Below, one piece after another: positions 1 through 11,990 of a stretch of DNA of 64,000 bases; within the stretch, counting starts at the first letter, position 1; the number at the start of each line of letters is the position of its first letter. Source of the stretch: Trichopria drosophilae (taxonomy: Eukaryota; Arthropoda; Insecta; Hymenoptera; Diapriidae); the NCBI GenBank assembly GCA_030407085.1, contig CM059587.1, positions 31,593,001 to 31,657,000 on the forward strand, given 5' to 3'. A program made the translations under genes and the position numbers. Below the pieces are notes generated by a model. The model made no database searches. It was not told the origin of the DNA and was given only the letters and a program-made list of their open reading frames with translations.

Positions 1-222
1 GAGATGGCAGGCCGAGAGGGACTCGTTCGCAGAGAAGACAAGATTACAGTTTAATCAGATGAATATGATGACGGGCCTCCTCAGTTCCGAGGAAGGGTGG
101 ACGATAACCTACCAGACGATACGAGGAATCGTAGAAACAAAGGAGAGGGAAATAAGACTGATGCTAAGACAAGAGCAGCATGATACGAGTACATGAAAAC
201 TCATTTAATCATCTACTTATTT
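1..222 (+). mobile_element. R1-clade LINE fragment A: ORF2 C-terminus and start of 3' UTR
   Basis: The plus strand reads the last ~60 codons of an R1-type ORF2, ending at a TGA at 194-196, followed by an AT-rich 3' UTR with TTATTTATTT. It is nearly identical to the complement of 1190-1410 in element C, so the two form an inverted pair about 1 kb apart. The left end is cut by the window. The right end joins fragment B tail to tail at about 222-232, where a TTATTTATTT stretch runs into minus-strand coding sequence. Confidence 0.8.
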
Positions 223-904
223 ATTTCGTCGGACCGGCTTGCTTAAGGCTAATTGTTTCAAAATTTCATTTGGTACCTGCTCCGGTCCAGGGGCTTCATT
301 AGTTTTCAACCTTCTAGCGGCTTTTTCCAATTCGATTTGGGTGAAGGCTATACCTGTATTCTCCCTGATATGTGGGAAGTTCGTCGATTGATGCCTTGGG
401 AAAAGATCTTCAACTACCTCTACCATTGCTTGCAAAGTCATTTGGGGTCTGGGCGTATTCCCAAACATTCCCTTTTTAACGATCTGGTTCTCGCCTATGT
501 CGAAGTAGATATACCTATGGTCACTCAACGACTCTAATTCGCAGACTTTCCACTCGCTTATTCTCTGTCCTATGTTGACTGTTGCTAAGGTCACGTCAAG
601 AATCGACCCATAGTCTTTCCGAGTAAACGTGGGTTCAGTCCCAAGGTTTTTGATTAACAGGTCACATTGTGCTATCCACTCCGAGAGGATCGCTCCTCTA
701 CTATCCGTTCTATTCATACCCCAGGAGACCGATTTGGCGTTAAAATCACCAACAACTATTGATTCTACCGATCTTTTTCTAATGTGATCCCCTATCTGGC
801 GTAGAGTTTCCTCTAGGTCGTCAACTCCTTTGTTCGGTGAACAATAACAGCTGTATATTGTAACGTCAACTAGTCCGATGTACGAAAAACCCTGTCCGGC
901 CCCT

Positions 905-905
<1 letters not shown>
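223..905 (-). pseudogene. R1-clade LINE fragment B: endonuclease part joined to RT start
   Basis: On the minus strand one frame is open from the microsatellite at 905 down to about 217. It encodes the middle and end of an APE-type endonuclease (GDFNAKS, YGSILDVTLA, SLSDHRYIYF) and then the beginning of the reverse transcriptase (TPRPQMTLQAM, APGPEQVPNEIL). About 120 residues of the linker are missing compared with element E, so it carries an in-frame internal deletion. The upstream part (718-905) lacks an ATG but is clearly coding by alignment to element E. It is closer to E than to C, so at least two R1 subfamilies are present. Confidence 0.85.

Positions 906-950
<45 letters not shown>
904..950. 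repeat. (TAGA)n / (TCTA)n microsatellite between R1 copies
   Basis: About eleven uninterrupted TAGA units. On the minus strand the A-rich 3' tail of element C runs directly into (ATCT)n, and the same repeat then runs directly into the 5'-truncated end of fragment B. Confidence 0.95.
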
Positions 951-1211
951 TTTTTGTTTTGTTTGGGGTTGGGAAGGAAAAATCTTGCCAAAGACACCCT
1001 CTAGAGTGGAATGAGGGTAGTGTCAGATTCTTACTGACTAAAAAACCGCCCCGAAGAATCGGTCGGCCGTGTGGGAAACCGCGTTAGCATTCCTTCCACA
1101 CGGGGACTGTCTGGCGATTAAAGCCCGTCTCGTCTATTCACCGTCTACTCAGTCTTGCTTCTCTGATAAATTAGAATAAATAAATAAATAAGTAGTTGAT
1201 TAAATGAGTTT
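951..1211 (-). other. 3' UTR and A-rich tail of R1 element C
   Basis: Non-coding stretch between the ORF2 stop of element C (1212) and the (TCTA)n repeat. Read on the minus strand it starts with TTATTTATTTATT-type sequence, contains an imperfect hairpin around CCGTGTGGAAGG / CCCACACGG, and ends with an A-rich tail (CAAACAAAACAAAAAA) right at the microsatellite. Confidence 0.7.
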
Positions 1212-4154
1212 TTATGAACTCGTGTCATGTTGCTCTTGTCTTATCATCAGTCTTATTTCCCTCTCCTTTGTTTCTACGATTCCTCGTATCGTCTGGTAGG
1301 TTATCGTCCACCCTTCCTCAGAACTGAGGAGGCCCGTCATCATATTCGTCTGATTAAACGGTAATCTTGTTTTCTCTGCGAACGAGTCCGCCTCGGCCTG
1401 CCATCTCGTACATGCGAACAGTGTATGTTTGGCGTCGTCTGTTTCCGAGCAATAGAAACATTTATCGCTTGTCGATTTTTTCCGGTCAAACAGATACTTG
1501 CGGAAGCATCCATGTCCTGATAGAGCCTGTGTCAAGAAGTAGTCCACCTCCCCATGGTTTCTTTCTGCCCACGACTTCACGTCTGAGATGAGGCTAAATG
1601 TCCACCGGCCGTGTCTTTCCGTTTCCCATTTTTCTTGCTAGCTATGCCACAGATCTTCTCTAGCTTCCTGTCTCAGGGCGCCCTCGTATATGCGCTGCCT
1701 CTCTTTCGCCAGCAGCTCGATCGGGGAAATGCCGGCGATTACCCTCGCGCCTTCCGCCGATACCGTACGGTAGCCGCTGCATATCCTGATGCAAACGGTC
1801 TTCTGAACTCGGGTCATTTTTTTCCACAGGTACTCTCTTTTCATTGCGTCTGCCCAGACGGGGGCAGCATACAGCAGCTGAGAGTGGACTACGCTGGCTA
1901 GGATCCTTCTCTTGGATGGTCTTGGGCCCCTGATGTTCGGCATGAGGCTGGCCAGTGCGGCCATGGTCTTCTCCGCTTTCTGGATGGTCTCTCGTATATG
2001 ATGGGAGAAGGTCATCTTCTGGTCCAACCACACCCCCAGGTATTTTGCCGTTCTCGACGGTTTTATCTCTACCTCCTCGACGGTAAACTGTATGGGTCCG
2101 ACCTTTCTCTTATTGGTCAGAATAACCGCCTCTGTCTTTTCCGGCGCTAGTTCCAGTTTCCGGCTCTTCAGCCATCTGCTTACTCTAAGAGTGGCTATGT
2201 CGGCTGTGTCTCTCAACTGGTTTTCGCCCTCGGCCGTGATGATGATAGCGATATCGTCGGCAAAGCCCACGATGTCAGCTCCTCTCGGGAGCTCCATCCT
2301 CAGCAGGTCGTCATACTGAATGTTCCACAGCGTCGGACCCAATACCGAACCCTGTGGGACACCACTTGTCACGCTTCTGGCCTTGGTCTCACCCTCTGCT
2401 TCCAGTAGGATCGATCTTTCAGACAGGTAAGAGGCGATCAGACTGATGATATTCTCGTCGATCCCTTTATTTCGCAACGTTTCCAGAATAATCTGCCAGG
2501 ATGCGCTGTTGAAGGCGTTCCGTACGTCCAACATGATCACTGCGCACAGAGGTCTGCTATGCTTCGGTCGGGAGGCCGCTAGACTAGCCGCTTCCATGAT
2601 CCTCTTCGCTGCATCCACCGTCTGCTTACCCTCTCGGAAGCCATACTGATTTTCCGCTGGTACCCCTTGAGTCTCCAAATCCAGCTTCAAACGAGCGAGT
2701 ATCAAGTGCTCGTACAGTTTTCCCTCTACGTCGAGGAGGCATATGGGTCTGTGCGAGCTTGCTTCTTCTATGGGCTTCTTACCCTTCCTGAGCAGCACTA
2801 GTCTGGCTCTTTTCCAACTCTTCGGAAACTCCCCTTTACTGGCTAGACCGTTATACACTTCCAGCACATAATCCGGTTTGCGCTCGGCCACTTCCTTCAG
2901 GATTTCCGAGGGGATGTTTTCGGGTCCTGGCGACTTCTTGATGTTCAGTTTCCTACATGCGGCTTGTAGCTCTTCCCTGGAAAATGGCGCTATTTCCTTT
3001 GTCCTCTGAAGCTGGAATTGGACGTCATCGTGTGCTGGAAATAAATGTGTGGCGACCTCCTCTACAGTCTTCATTGTCATGGCACCTTTGGGGGGGGTTG
3101 CCTGAGAGCCTCTTCCGGAATATCTGGTAGCCTTTTCCCCATATATCCTCTTCCACCTCATCGCAGAGTGCCTTCCAGCTGTTTCGCTTTGCTGATTTGA
3201 TCGCCTTTTTCAGCTTCTTTCTCTTCTCCGCGAGTTCCTCCCATCTGAGGCTTCTTTGTGCTAGGTCGTTGGTTGTCCCGCACCTCGTGTACTTTCTCCT
3301 TGCCCGGTTACAGTCTGCCCGCAGATCTGCAATCTCCTGGCTCCACCAATAAGCGGGCGCACCCCACTTTATTGGCTTCTTTCGGGGCATGCACTCCTTG
3401 CACACCTTCTTCAGCGTCTTGGTAAATCCCTCGGCGGTCGTTGTATATGGGGTCTCTTCAACTCGTTCGATGGCCCTCGCTAACATCTCTCGGTCGATCT
3501 TTTTCACATTCCATCCCTTTCTCCACGTCTGGGTGGGAGGGGACTGAATGGTGTCGCCCACGCTGAACAGGATGTAGTTGTGGTCGCTGAGTGATTCCCT
3601 CTCGCTAACCTGCCAATGGGCGATCCGGCCTGCCATGCCGGCCGTTGCCAAAGTGAGGTCGAGTATCGATCCGTAGCCTTCTCTTTCATAAGTTGGAGCC
3701 GAACCTTCGTTCTTGATGGACAGATCGCACTTTGCGATCCACTCGGACACCACCCCTCCTCTTGCATCCATGTGGTGCATACCCCACTGCGGGGATTTGG
3801 CATTAAAGTCTCCCACTATGATCGCGTCGCTACGACCTTCACTCGACATCTCTCCCACTTCTTCCAATATGTCTTCCAGTTCTCCGATTTCCTGGTTGGG
3901 TGACGCATAACAGCTGTAGATGGTATACAAAGATATTTTCACGTACGAAAACCCCTTTCCTTTACCCTGACTTTCGATAGGCAGGTCAGGATCCAGCACT
4001 TTGATGGCCGTGTTTAGGTCATCGTCACAGATCCAGCTCGCTTGATCTTTTAATGCGTTTCTATTCGGCTCACTAAGGGCTATTACGCCTGCGCCGATTT
4101 CCCTGGCTGTAGCCACTGCCAAATCATGGGCAGGACGTCTGCGACCCACGTTAA
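1212..4154 (-). pseudogene. R1-clade LINE element C, ORF2 (endonuclease-reverse transcriptase), nearly intact
   Basis: This encodes a non-LTR retrotransposon protein that nicks target DNA and reverse-transcribes its RNA there. From high to low coordinates: an APE-type endonuclease (ALSEPN, GDFNAKSPQWG, SLSDHNYILF), a linker with WGAPAYWW, a reverse transcriptase (LDVRNAFNSA, SGVPQGSVLG, catalytic FADD), and a C-terminal CCHC finger (CFYC...H...C near 1430-1480). The frame is broken by one nonsense TAG at 1638-1640, and by a frameshift at an eight-G run (3090-3097) between endonuclease and RT. The 5' end is truncated about four codons into ORF2 and joins a tandem repeat at 4155. No ORF1 is attached. 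This is the least damaged ORF2 in the window. Confidence 0.9.
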
Positions 4155-4229
4155 TCTAGCTATCTAGTTATCTAGCTATCTAGCTATCTAGCTATCTAGC
4201 TATCTAGCTATCTAGCTATCTAGCTATCT
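4155..4229. repeat. (CTATCTAG)n tandem repeat between two head-to-head R1 copies
   Basis: About nine copies of an 8-bp TATC-type variant. Its left side abuts the truncated ORF2 start of minus-strand element C; its right side abuts the 5' UTR of plus-strand element D. Confidence 0.9.
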
Positions 4230-4454
4230 CTGGTGTCGGGTTTTTCTGGTCCCGCATCCAGCGCCTCCCCGGGTGGCGGATAGGGGAACGCTCATTAGAT
4301 ATAATGGGTACCGGGGAAATTAAATACCCGGGGCGGACCAAAACCAGTATTCTCGGGTGGAGCGAACTCGATAGCCTTGGCAGGCAATCGTTCTAGCGGA
4401 AGGAAAACCGCGAAGACAGACCCCGAAGGCAAGCACGGATTATCGCTTCCATCT
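4230..4454 (+). other. 5' UTR of R1 element D
   Basis: GC-richer leader starting immediately after the TATC repeat and continuing to the first in-frame ATG (4455-4457). The ORF1 frame is open back to 4377, but only a TTG is available there. This is the only R1 copy here that seems to keep its 5' end. Confidence 0.55.
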
Positions 4455-6782
4455 ATGGAAAAAAAAATGTCGGCTGGTAAAAATAATTACCTGCGGGGTA
4501 AGGCTTTGGCCGAATCCCCCATCGCTTGCGACTGTCAAGCGGCTACGGCCGTGGGGGCAGTGGGCGGTAGCCCAGGGATGCAGGAGGGCAACACCGATAA
4601 CGGCAGTAGATCGCCGAACAACACAGAACTCTTGGTGGATAACCAGGCCAAGAGCTCTGATAAGGCTACTGGAGACGAACGTACATCCCTCGAAGAAAGG
4701 ACAAGTGACATTAGTATGGACTACGATGGAAAGGGGTGTGAACTTGACCCATTCGCCAGAAGAGACTCCATCCTAAGGACACCTCCTAGAGAAAGGACAT
4801 ACTCCCATTCAAACTTGTGCGAGACGGAAAGAAGTACCGCGCATCCTCAGGATAAAACGGAGGGTGAAACGAACCCACACAAAAGAAGGCGAAAGGGGAG
4901 TACGCCCGACAAGGCATATAAGGGGAATAAGGACAATTCAGCAAGCTCAGACGAACAAGTCAAGCACCTCGCAGGGGAGATAAATCGAAATGCCCAAAGA
5001 CTTGCAGAAATAATAAAGAAGGCATACAAACCGAAGATCGAATAGGGCGAAATCAGCACTTCCTTGATGCACCTGTCCGAAAAGCTACTTTCAGTGAACC
5101 TGAGCAAAACCGATAAACATAGAGAAATAGAGGAGAAAAACTTCCAGAGTGAAAATGATTTACTGCGTTCAAGAATCTCCATTTTGGAGAAACTCCAAAA
5201 GCGTGCAGAATCAAAGCAAAGCAAGAGACCAGAAAATCCTACAAATGACACTGTAGAATACAGCGAAATGAAGAGTGAAATTTCGCGACTAACAAACAGA
5301 GAATACAGCCTCAATAAACGGCTTGCAGCGGCAGAAGAAGAATGCTCTAGACTACGGAACGCTAATAGCATGGAAGTACAGTGCGATAAATGCCGAGAGA
5401 CTCAAAAAGCTCGTAACCGTAGGATAGAGCTCAAAACAAACGAAAGCTATGAGAGCACGATTACAGAGCAGGATTGGAACCTGAAGATTTTCCCAAGGGC
5501 CAGAGTAACAGAGGCACACATATGGGAAGTTCCGATGGCATGGGATATCGTGCTACCCTGCAACGAAGACACATCTTCGGAAAAAGAAGTAAATAGGGCC
5601 ATCCGCAACCTTGGAGGCAAGAAGAGCTTAAGGAAACTCGGAAGAAAAGAAGGGGAAGTTGCAAAAATGACCCAAACAATGGGCTTTCCAAATGTAGATG
5701 GGAGTTGCTCCCAGATATCTAGAACGATCTACTATTCCATACTCAAAAAAGAAACTCTGAATAGCGAAGAAATTGACGAAGACCTCTATAAATCTCTGAC
5801 GGTACTGAAGAAAAGTATGGAATGTAATGAGGAAAAAACCGTAGCGGTCCCCTATATAGACGGAGTAACAGGGCTTAGGTTTACCCAGATCTTGGAGTAT
5901 CTGTTCTCAGAAACTAGAGTACGGATAAAAGTGTTGAAAGCTAGGAGCGCAGAAACAAAGGAACGGTCAAAGCGGCAAAAGGTCTATGCAAAAAATAACA
6001 AGGAAACGCCCAAACAAGAAAAGCAGGCTAAACTCACGCCTCTTCTCGTCCAGACAGGAGAAAACACGTACTCGGACGTTTTAAAGCGATTGAAGCAGAC
6101 AGTCCAACCACAGAATATCGGCGTGAAGGTGCAAAGTACCAGGAGAACACACAAGGGAGACCTTCTGGTAATGATTCAAAATGGTAGTGACAAGGCGGCA
6201 GCACTGAGAAAGGCTCTAGAGATACAAATGCCGGATATAAAGACAGCCCTTCCGATGCGGAAAAAAATTCTTCACCTAAGAAATATGGAGGGCACCACTA
6301 CCAGCGACGAAATAAGAGAAGCTATCTCCGAGGAACTACAGATAACCCCTGACACGTTCGAAGTTAGAGCCCTTAGACCAGCTTTTGGCAACCGACAAAA
6401 TGCTACGATTATAATGCAAAGCACGGAAGCAGACAAGCTCCTCAAGAAGGGAAGGATGAGGATCGGGGAATGGACGAGTTGCCGCATAGTAGAAAGAAAG
6501 ATGGAAACCTATTGTTTCCGCTGTTGGGAAACCGGGCACGAAAGAAAGCAGTGCAAGGGCCCTGATAGGCAGAACCTATGTATGAGGTGCGGAGAAACTG
6601 GCCACAAGGCATCTGGATGCACAAATGAGCCGTACTGCCTAAACTGCAGAGAAAAAGGACATAAGACAAGCGATCCTCGAGGACATACAGAAAAGCATCA
6701 AGAAGATACTGCAGGAGAAGGGAAAAAACACGCCGATGAAGATATTGCAGATAAACGCCAATCGACGAAAACCCGCGTGTGA
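4377..6782 (+). pseudogene. R1-clade LINE element D, ORF1 (gag-like, zinc knuckles)
   Basis: This is the nucleic-acid-binding ORF1 protein of an R1-type LINE. A single frame runs from the likely ATG at 4455 to TGA at 6780-6782, with one nonsense TAG at 5043-5045. The N-terminal part is polar and Glu/Lys-rich; after the stop there is a leucine/charged stretch suggestive of a coiled coil (LLRSRISILEKLQKRAES). The C-terminus has CCHC knuckles CFRCWETGHERKQC and CMRCGETGHKASGC, then a third, CLNCREKGH, that lacks its last cysteine. ORF2 starts at 6736, so the two ORFs overlap by 47 nt in different frames, as is common in R1-clade elements. Confidence 0.85.
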
Positions 6783-8490
6783 TTTGGCATTAGCTACAGC
6801 CACAGAAATGGGAGTAGGTATAGTGGCGCTGAGTGAGCCAAACCTAAGCCTTATAAAAAAGAGCCCCGATTGGATCAGCAACGACGAGATGGATACGGCA
6901 ATCAGAATCATCGACCAAAGTATTCCGGTACTGGAACAGGGAAAAGGCAAAGGTTACGTATACGTAAAGATCCCTTCCTTAATGGTCTTCAGCTGCTACT
7001 CTTCTCCGAATAGAGACATAGAGGAACTGGAACTGATATTGGAGGAAATCGGAATGAGGATCGAACACGGACAAGTAAACGCAATCATAACCGGGGATTT
7101 TAATGCAAAATCTCCGCAGTGGGGGATGCAAACCACGGATGAAAGAGGCGAAACAATGGATAGCCCAATGCGATCTAAGGGTTAGAAACGAAGGAAATGA
7201 ACCCACGTTTGAAAGAGAGGGGTACGGATCAATACTGGATCTTTCCCTAACAACGACGGGCCTAACGGGTGGAATACCCCACTGGGAACTATTAAAAATG
7301 GAAAGCCTCAGCGACCACAACTACATCATGTTTACGGTGAACGATTCCCCTGAAGTACCAACAACTAGCGAAGGGCCGGTAGGATGGAATACCCGGAAAC
7401 TTGATCAAGAGAAGCTATCCAGAGCTATCGAAAAAATAACCGTCACATTGCATACGACTTTGGCACAAGGCTTCTCCAGCACGTTATCTAAGGTGTGTAA
7501 GGAGTGTATGCCACGAACCAAGAAGGTCAAATGGGGCGCACCAGCACACTGGTGGAGCGCGGAAATTGCGGATCTTCGGAAGGAATGCAATCAGACAAGA
7601 AGACCCCGAGAGAAGAATATATTGGTGGGATCAACTGTCCGAAAAGAAAAAACACCTACAAAGAGCAATCAAAGACGCAAAGCGTAGGAGCTGGAAGCAA
7701 ATATGCAACGAAGTGGACAACGATGTATGAGGAAAGGGCTACCAAATTCTCAAGAAAAGGCTGGGGGGATCTTCCACGAAAACTGCCATGACATTGGCGA
7801 CAGCACAGGAGACCGTAGGACACCTATTCCCAGAGCATGCCGAAGTACAGTTCCACGCAGAGACACCGCGTGAGATTCTCCCGTACACAGGAAAAGAGCT
7901 CCAAGAGGCTTGTAGGAAAATGAAAAACAAGAAGGCACCAGGCCCGAACGGCATTCTTCCGGAAGTCTTGAAGGAGGTTGCAACGAAGAGACCAGAGTAC
8001 GTGCTAGAAGTCTATAACAGGCTCGCAAGCAGCAGCTCATTCCCAGACGCATGGAAGAGAGCTAGACTCATTCTTCTACGAAAAGGGAAAAGGCCTGTCG
8101 GAAATCCTAGCTCGTACAGACCCGTATGCTTGCTAGACGTAGAAGGCAAACTATACGAGCTTCTCATGCTGGCAAGACTGGAAAGAGAAATGCAGAGATC
8201 GGGTGACCTGGCGGAAAACCAATACGGCTTCAGAAAAGGAAGACAATCCATAGACGCAGTACGAACGGTAACGAAAGAGGCAACACACACGATGACTTGT
8301 CCGAAATACAGGCGACCTTGGTGCGCTACAATTTTACTCGATGTCAGAAACGCTTTTAATAGTGCCTCATGGCAAGTTATACTAGATACCTTAAGAAGCA
8401 AAAAAATCGACGAACACCTGATAGGACTGATGGCTTCTTACCTATCCGAACGAAGTATCATCTTCGAATCGGAGGGGAAGACGATTACGC
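6736..8490 (+). pseudogene. R1-clade LINE element D, ORF2 (endonuclease and N-terminal RT), truncated
   Basis: ORF2 opens with MKILQINANRRKP at 6736, the endonuclease start typical of the clade. It continues through GDFNAKSPQWG, YGSILDLSL, SLSDHNYIMF and WGAPAHWW into RT blocks KKAPGPNGILPEVL, YRPVCLLDVEGKLYE and LDVRNAFNSASW. Lesions are frameshifts near 7150 and 7605 and a Trp-to-stop change near 7725. The frame stops being RT-like at about 8485, where element E ORF1 begins in another frame. The RT catalytic FADD block and everything after it are missing. It belongs with element C by sequence. Confidence 0.85.
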
Positions 8491-10079
8491 GGAAAGGTTA
8501 CTTTCAATAGACCTTACCGATATAAGTAGACCTAAAGGAACAGAGGCAGAAGAGCTCCAGACAGAAAACGACCAACTGCGCGCACGGATTACCGTTCTTG
8601 AAAAACTATACGCGAGAGCAGAATCGGAACAACTGCAGAGCGAGAACGATAAACTGCGTGAGCAGGTAAGGCCATGGAAGACAAGCTATTCTCCATGCAA
8701 GATAAGCTTGATTCCATGAAGGAAAAGCTCGATACAGGGACGCAACGAGCCTGTTGCGTAGAATGCGTCAAGAGGCAACGGATCTTAGGACGTCAGACTC
8801 TCCTCAAGCGGCAGGAAAGCTATGAGGCCTTTCTTAGTATAAAGGAGGAAGAATGGGCTGAGGGAATATTCGACTGCAATTTTAATAGTAGGGAAGAACT
8901 GGTGTGGGAAGCCACCATGGAATGGGACGTTGTACTTCCATGTTCAACGACGTTCGCGAGCTCGGATAGGTATGTGAACAAAAGTATAACCAATTTCGGT
9001 GGAAGGGACGGCCTGATGAAACAGGGCAGAAAGAAAGGAGAGGTCGCCACCATGATACACGCTCTCGGCTATTCCGACGTGCACGGAAACTTCGAGGTAA
9101 AAAACAGGCGCGTCTTTTACCCGATATATACGGAATCGACATCCGAAAGTGAGATATACGACAAGTTTTTATATGAGTCCATAAAAACAATGAGGAACAT
9201 GATGGAAAAGCAGGCAAGGACGAAGGTCATGATACCGGAACTGCAAGGAATCACAGGAACTATCTTCCAGAGGATGACGGGATACCTCTTCTCGGGCTCC
9301 AACAAAGAAATCGTTATTAGTAGAGTAACAAGAACTGAGGACAGCAAAATGACGGATCGAAAGAAACAAAGAGACAATGGCCTCAGGATGAAACAAATGG
9401 GTGGAACAGTCAGCCGTGGAAATAGAATAAGTAGCGACACCCTCCTGGTTCGGACTGACGGTAGAAACTATTCCGAGGTACTTAAACTGATTAAAAATTC
9501 GGTTAACCCAAAAAATATTGGAGTTGTAGTGAATGACATCAGGCAGGCGCGAAAAGGTGAAGTGTTGGTAACCGTCAAGAACGGAAGTGAGAAGGCAACT
9601 GCCCTACGTGAAGAACTAACCAAGACTTACCAGAACTGTCAACGTCCATACTTTCACAAAAGACAATTCTCCATCTAAGGGGAATGGAAGCAGCGACAAC
9701 AAGCGACGAGATCCGCGTGGCGATCGCGGATTCCCTGGGGGACCCAGTTCCCGATTTCGACGTTAGAGCACTGAGACCCGCTTACGGAAATAAGCAAAAC
9801 GCCACAGTAACTATCCATACGAGAGAGGCGGCGAAACTTCTCAAGATGGGGGAGATACAAATAGGCTGGAAAGCCTGCCGGATCGTGGAACGGAAGAGGG
9901 ATCGCTACTGCACAAGATGCTGGGATAGCGGACATGAAAAAGCTACCTGCAGCGGGGTCGATAGACAAAATCTCTGTCTAAAATGCGGAGATCAGGGGCA
10001 CAAGGCAGCTCAGTGTAGGAATAAACCCTTCTGCATCCGCTGCAATAAAGAGGGTCACCAAACGAACAGCTATAGGTAG
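8490..10079 (+). pseudogene. R1-clade LINE element E, ORF1 (gag-like), 5'-truncated
   Basis: Homologous to ORF1 of element D from the coiled-coil-like stretch onward (AERLLSIDL, QLRARITVLEKL), then a central domain (VLPCSTTF, TLLVRTDGRNYSEVLK) and zinc knuckles CTRCWDSGHEKATC and CLKCGDQGHKAAQC. The third knuckle, CIRCNKEGH, again lacks the last cysteine. The N-terminal third is absent; the join to element D RT lies at about 8480-8495. Frameshifts near 8660 and 9650 split it into three frames. ORF2 begins 52 nt downstream at 10132. Confidence 0.85.
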
Positions 10080-10764
10080 GAAAGACAAAAATCGGGAAGG
10101 AAATCGGCTGGCAACCGAAACCTACAGACGAATGCACATAGCACAAATAATGTACAAAGTCCTGCAAATTAATATTAATCGAAGCAGGCCGGCTTTCGAT
10201 TTAGCGCTAGCGACGGCAAGAGAAATGGATGTTGGAGTTTTAGTTCTTAGTGAACCTAACAAGCGTGCCCTCGAAGATAGGCACGACTGGATACATGACA
10301 CGGAATTGGACACCGGAATACTGGTTACGAATCCACACATATCCATCATCGACCAGGGAGCAGGCCATGGCTTCTCCTATATTGGGCTACCGGACTTAAC
10401 ACTGTGCAGCTGCTACTGTTCACCAAATAAAGGTGCAGAGGACCTGGAGGAAACCCTATCTCAGATAGGGGACCAAATACGGAAGAGAACAGGAGACTCG
10501 GTGGTTCTGGGCGACTTTAACGCTAAATCACCCTCCTGGGGTATGTCCAGGATGGATGGCAGAGGAGCAATCCTCTCAGAATGGATCGCACAACATGACT
10601 TAACAGTCCAAAACGTAGGGACTGAACCAACTTTTACTCGGAGAGCCTACGGATCTATTCTGGACCTAACTCTGACGTCAACCGAGATAGGGCGGAGAGT
10701 AAGTGGGTGGAGGGTCTGCGTAACGGAATCTCTGAGCGACCATAGATATATCTATTTCGAGGTA

Positions 10765-11028
10765 CAGTAGTCCTCCCCTTAAGGTTTAAATTTTAGCTTT
10801 TAAGATGGCGGCTTCTTCCCTTAAGGTTTACTTTCCCCTGACCCCCACTACCAGAGTTTTTCGTGCTTGACTGCACGCCGCGCGCCTGCGATCGGTTCAC
10901 AGGCGGTAACAAAATGTCTGGTAGTGGGAGAGGCCGTGAGGGGAAAAATAAAACATAAGGGAAGAAAGTTTTAAACCTTACGGGAAGAATAAACCTTAAG
11001 GGGAGTAACCTTAAGGAGAGGACTACTG
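10765..11028. mobile_element. pogo/Tigger-type MITE (CAGTAGTCCTC termini, TA target)
   Basis: 264 bp with terminal inverted repeats CAGTAGTCCTCCCCTTAAGG and its imperfect complement, flanked by TA at 10763-10764 and 11029-11030. There is no coding capacity. The insertion lies inside the element E endonuclease-RT linker codon GTA. CAGT termini with TA duplication are typical of pogo/Tigger-like MITEs; the superfamily is inferred. The interior has AAGATGGCGGC, also seen in the similar MITE at 32282-32513. Confidence 0.88.
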
Positions 11029-11789
11029 TACGTGAAAACTGCAACATAGTCCGCTACTATCCACCAGCTAACCCCGGATGGAATGCGAGGAAACTGGATA
11101 TGGAAAAGTTACTAGAAGTTATAAACAATAGTGAAATATACGAAGATACGACCACGCCAGAAGGCTTTACGAAGTTCCTGAAAACAGTCTGTGGGAAAAG
11201 TATGCCAAGGGGGAAAACGCACCATAAGACTCAACCCAAATACTGGTGGTGCGAGGAAATTACCACCCTCAGGACCGAATGTATTAGAAGCCGAAGAGTG
11301 TATACGAGGGCTGCTAAAAGGCAAGTGAACGAGCTACCACACTTCTGGGATGACTATAAGAGATGCAGGAAATGGTTGCAGACGGCCATCAAGAGGTCAA
11401 AAAGAAAGAAGTGGATGGAAGTCTGCGATGAAGTGGATAGCGACATCTGGGGGAAAGGGTACGATATTGTTAAAAAACGTTTGCTAGGCTATACGCCCAG
11501 ACCTCAGCTGACTCTGCAAGCAATGGAAGAGGTGATTAAACACCTGTGCCCAGAGCATCAGGAGACAAACTTCGTGTGTGCAATGAACAACGCAAGTATT
11601 GTCGGTACCAGTACGTTTAATCGTAGCCTATTTCATCGTCCCCCACTTCATAGTCTTCCGTTTCATCGTCTGGACACTTCATCGTCTACGACACTTCATC
11701 GTCTGAACACTTCATCGTCTGGGACATTTCATCGTCCGGGACACTTCATCGTCCGGGACATTTCAGCGCGCCTCATACTTTCTTGTGTT

Positions 11790-11990
11790 ATGAGCTTTTC
11801 TACGTGCACCATTTTAGGGTCGACGATTACGTGGTCTAGATAGTGCGCTCCGTAGCTTTTTATGTTATTAGCTCAAATACGTGCACCAGGTGTTCAGTGT
11901 CGCCGATTACGGGATCTAGGTAGTGCGCTCCGTAGCTTTTTATGTTATTAGCGCAAATACGTGCACCAGGGAATCGCAGGTATATATGGA
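11790..11990 (-). repeat. ~80-bp tandem repeat, left (inverted) block
   Basis: CGTGCACC recurs at 11803, 11880 and 11960 (77-80 bp period). The units are the complement of those in the right half (13140-13560), so the repeat blocks extend the foldback inward from the CATCGTC arms. Confidence 0.8.
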
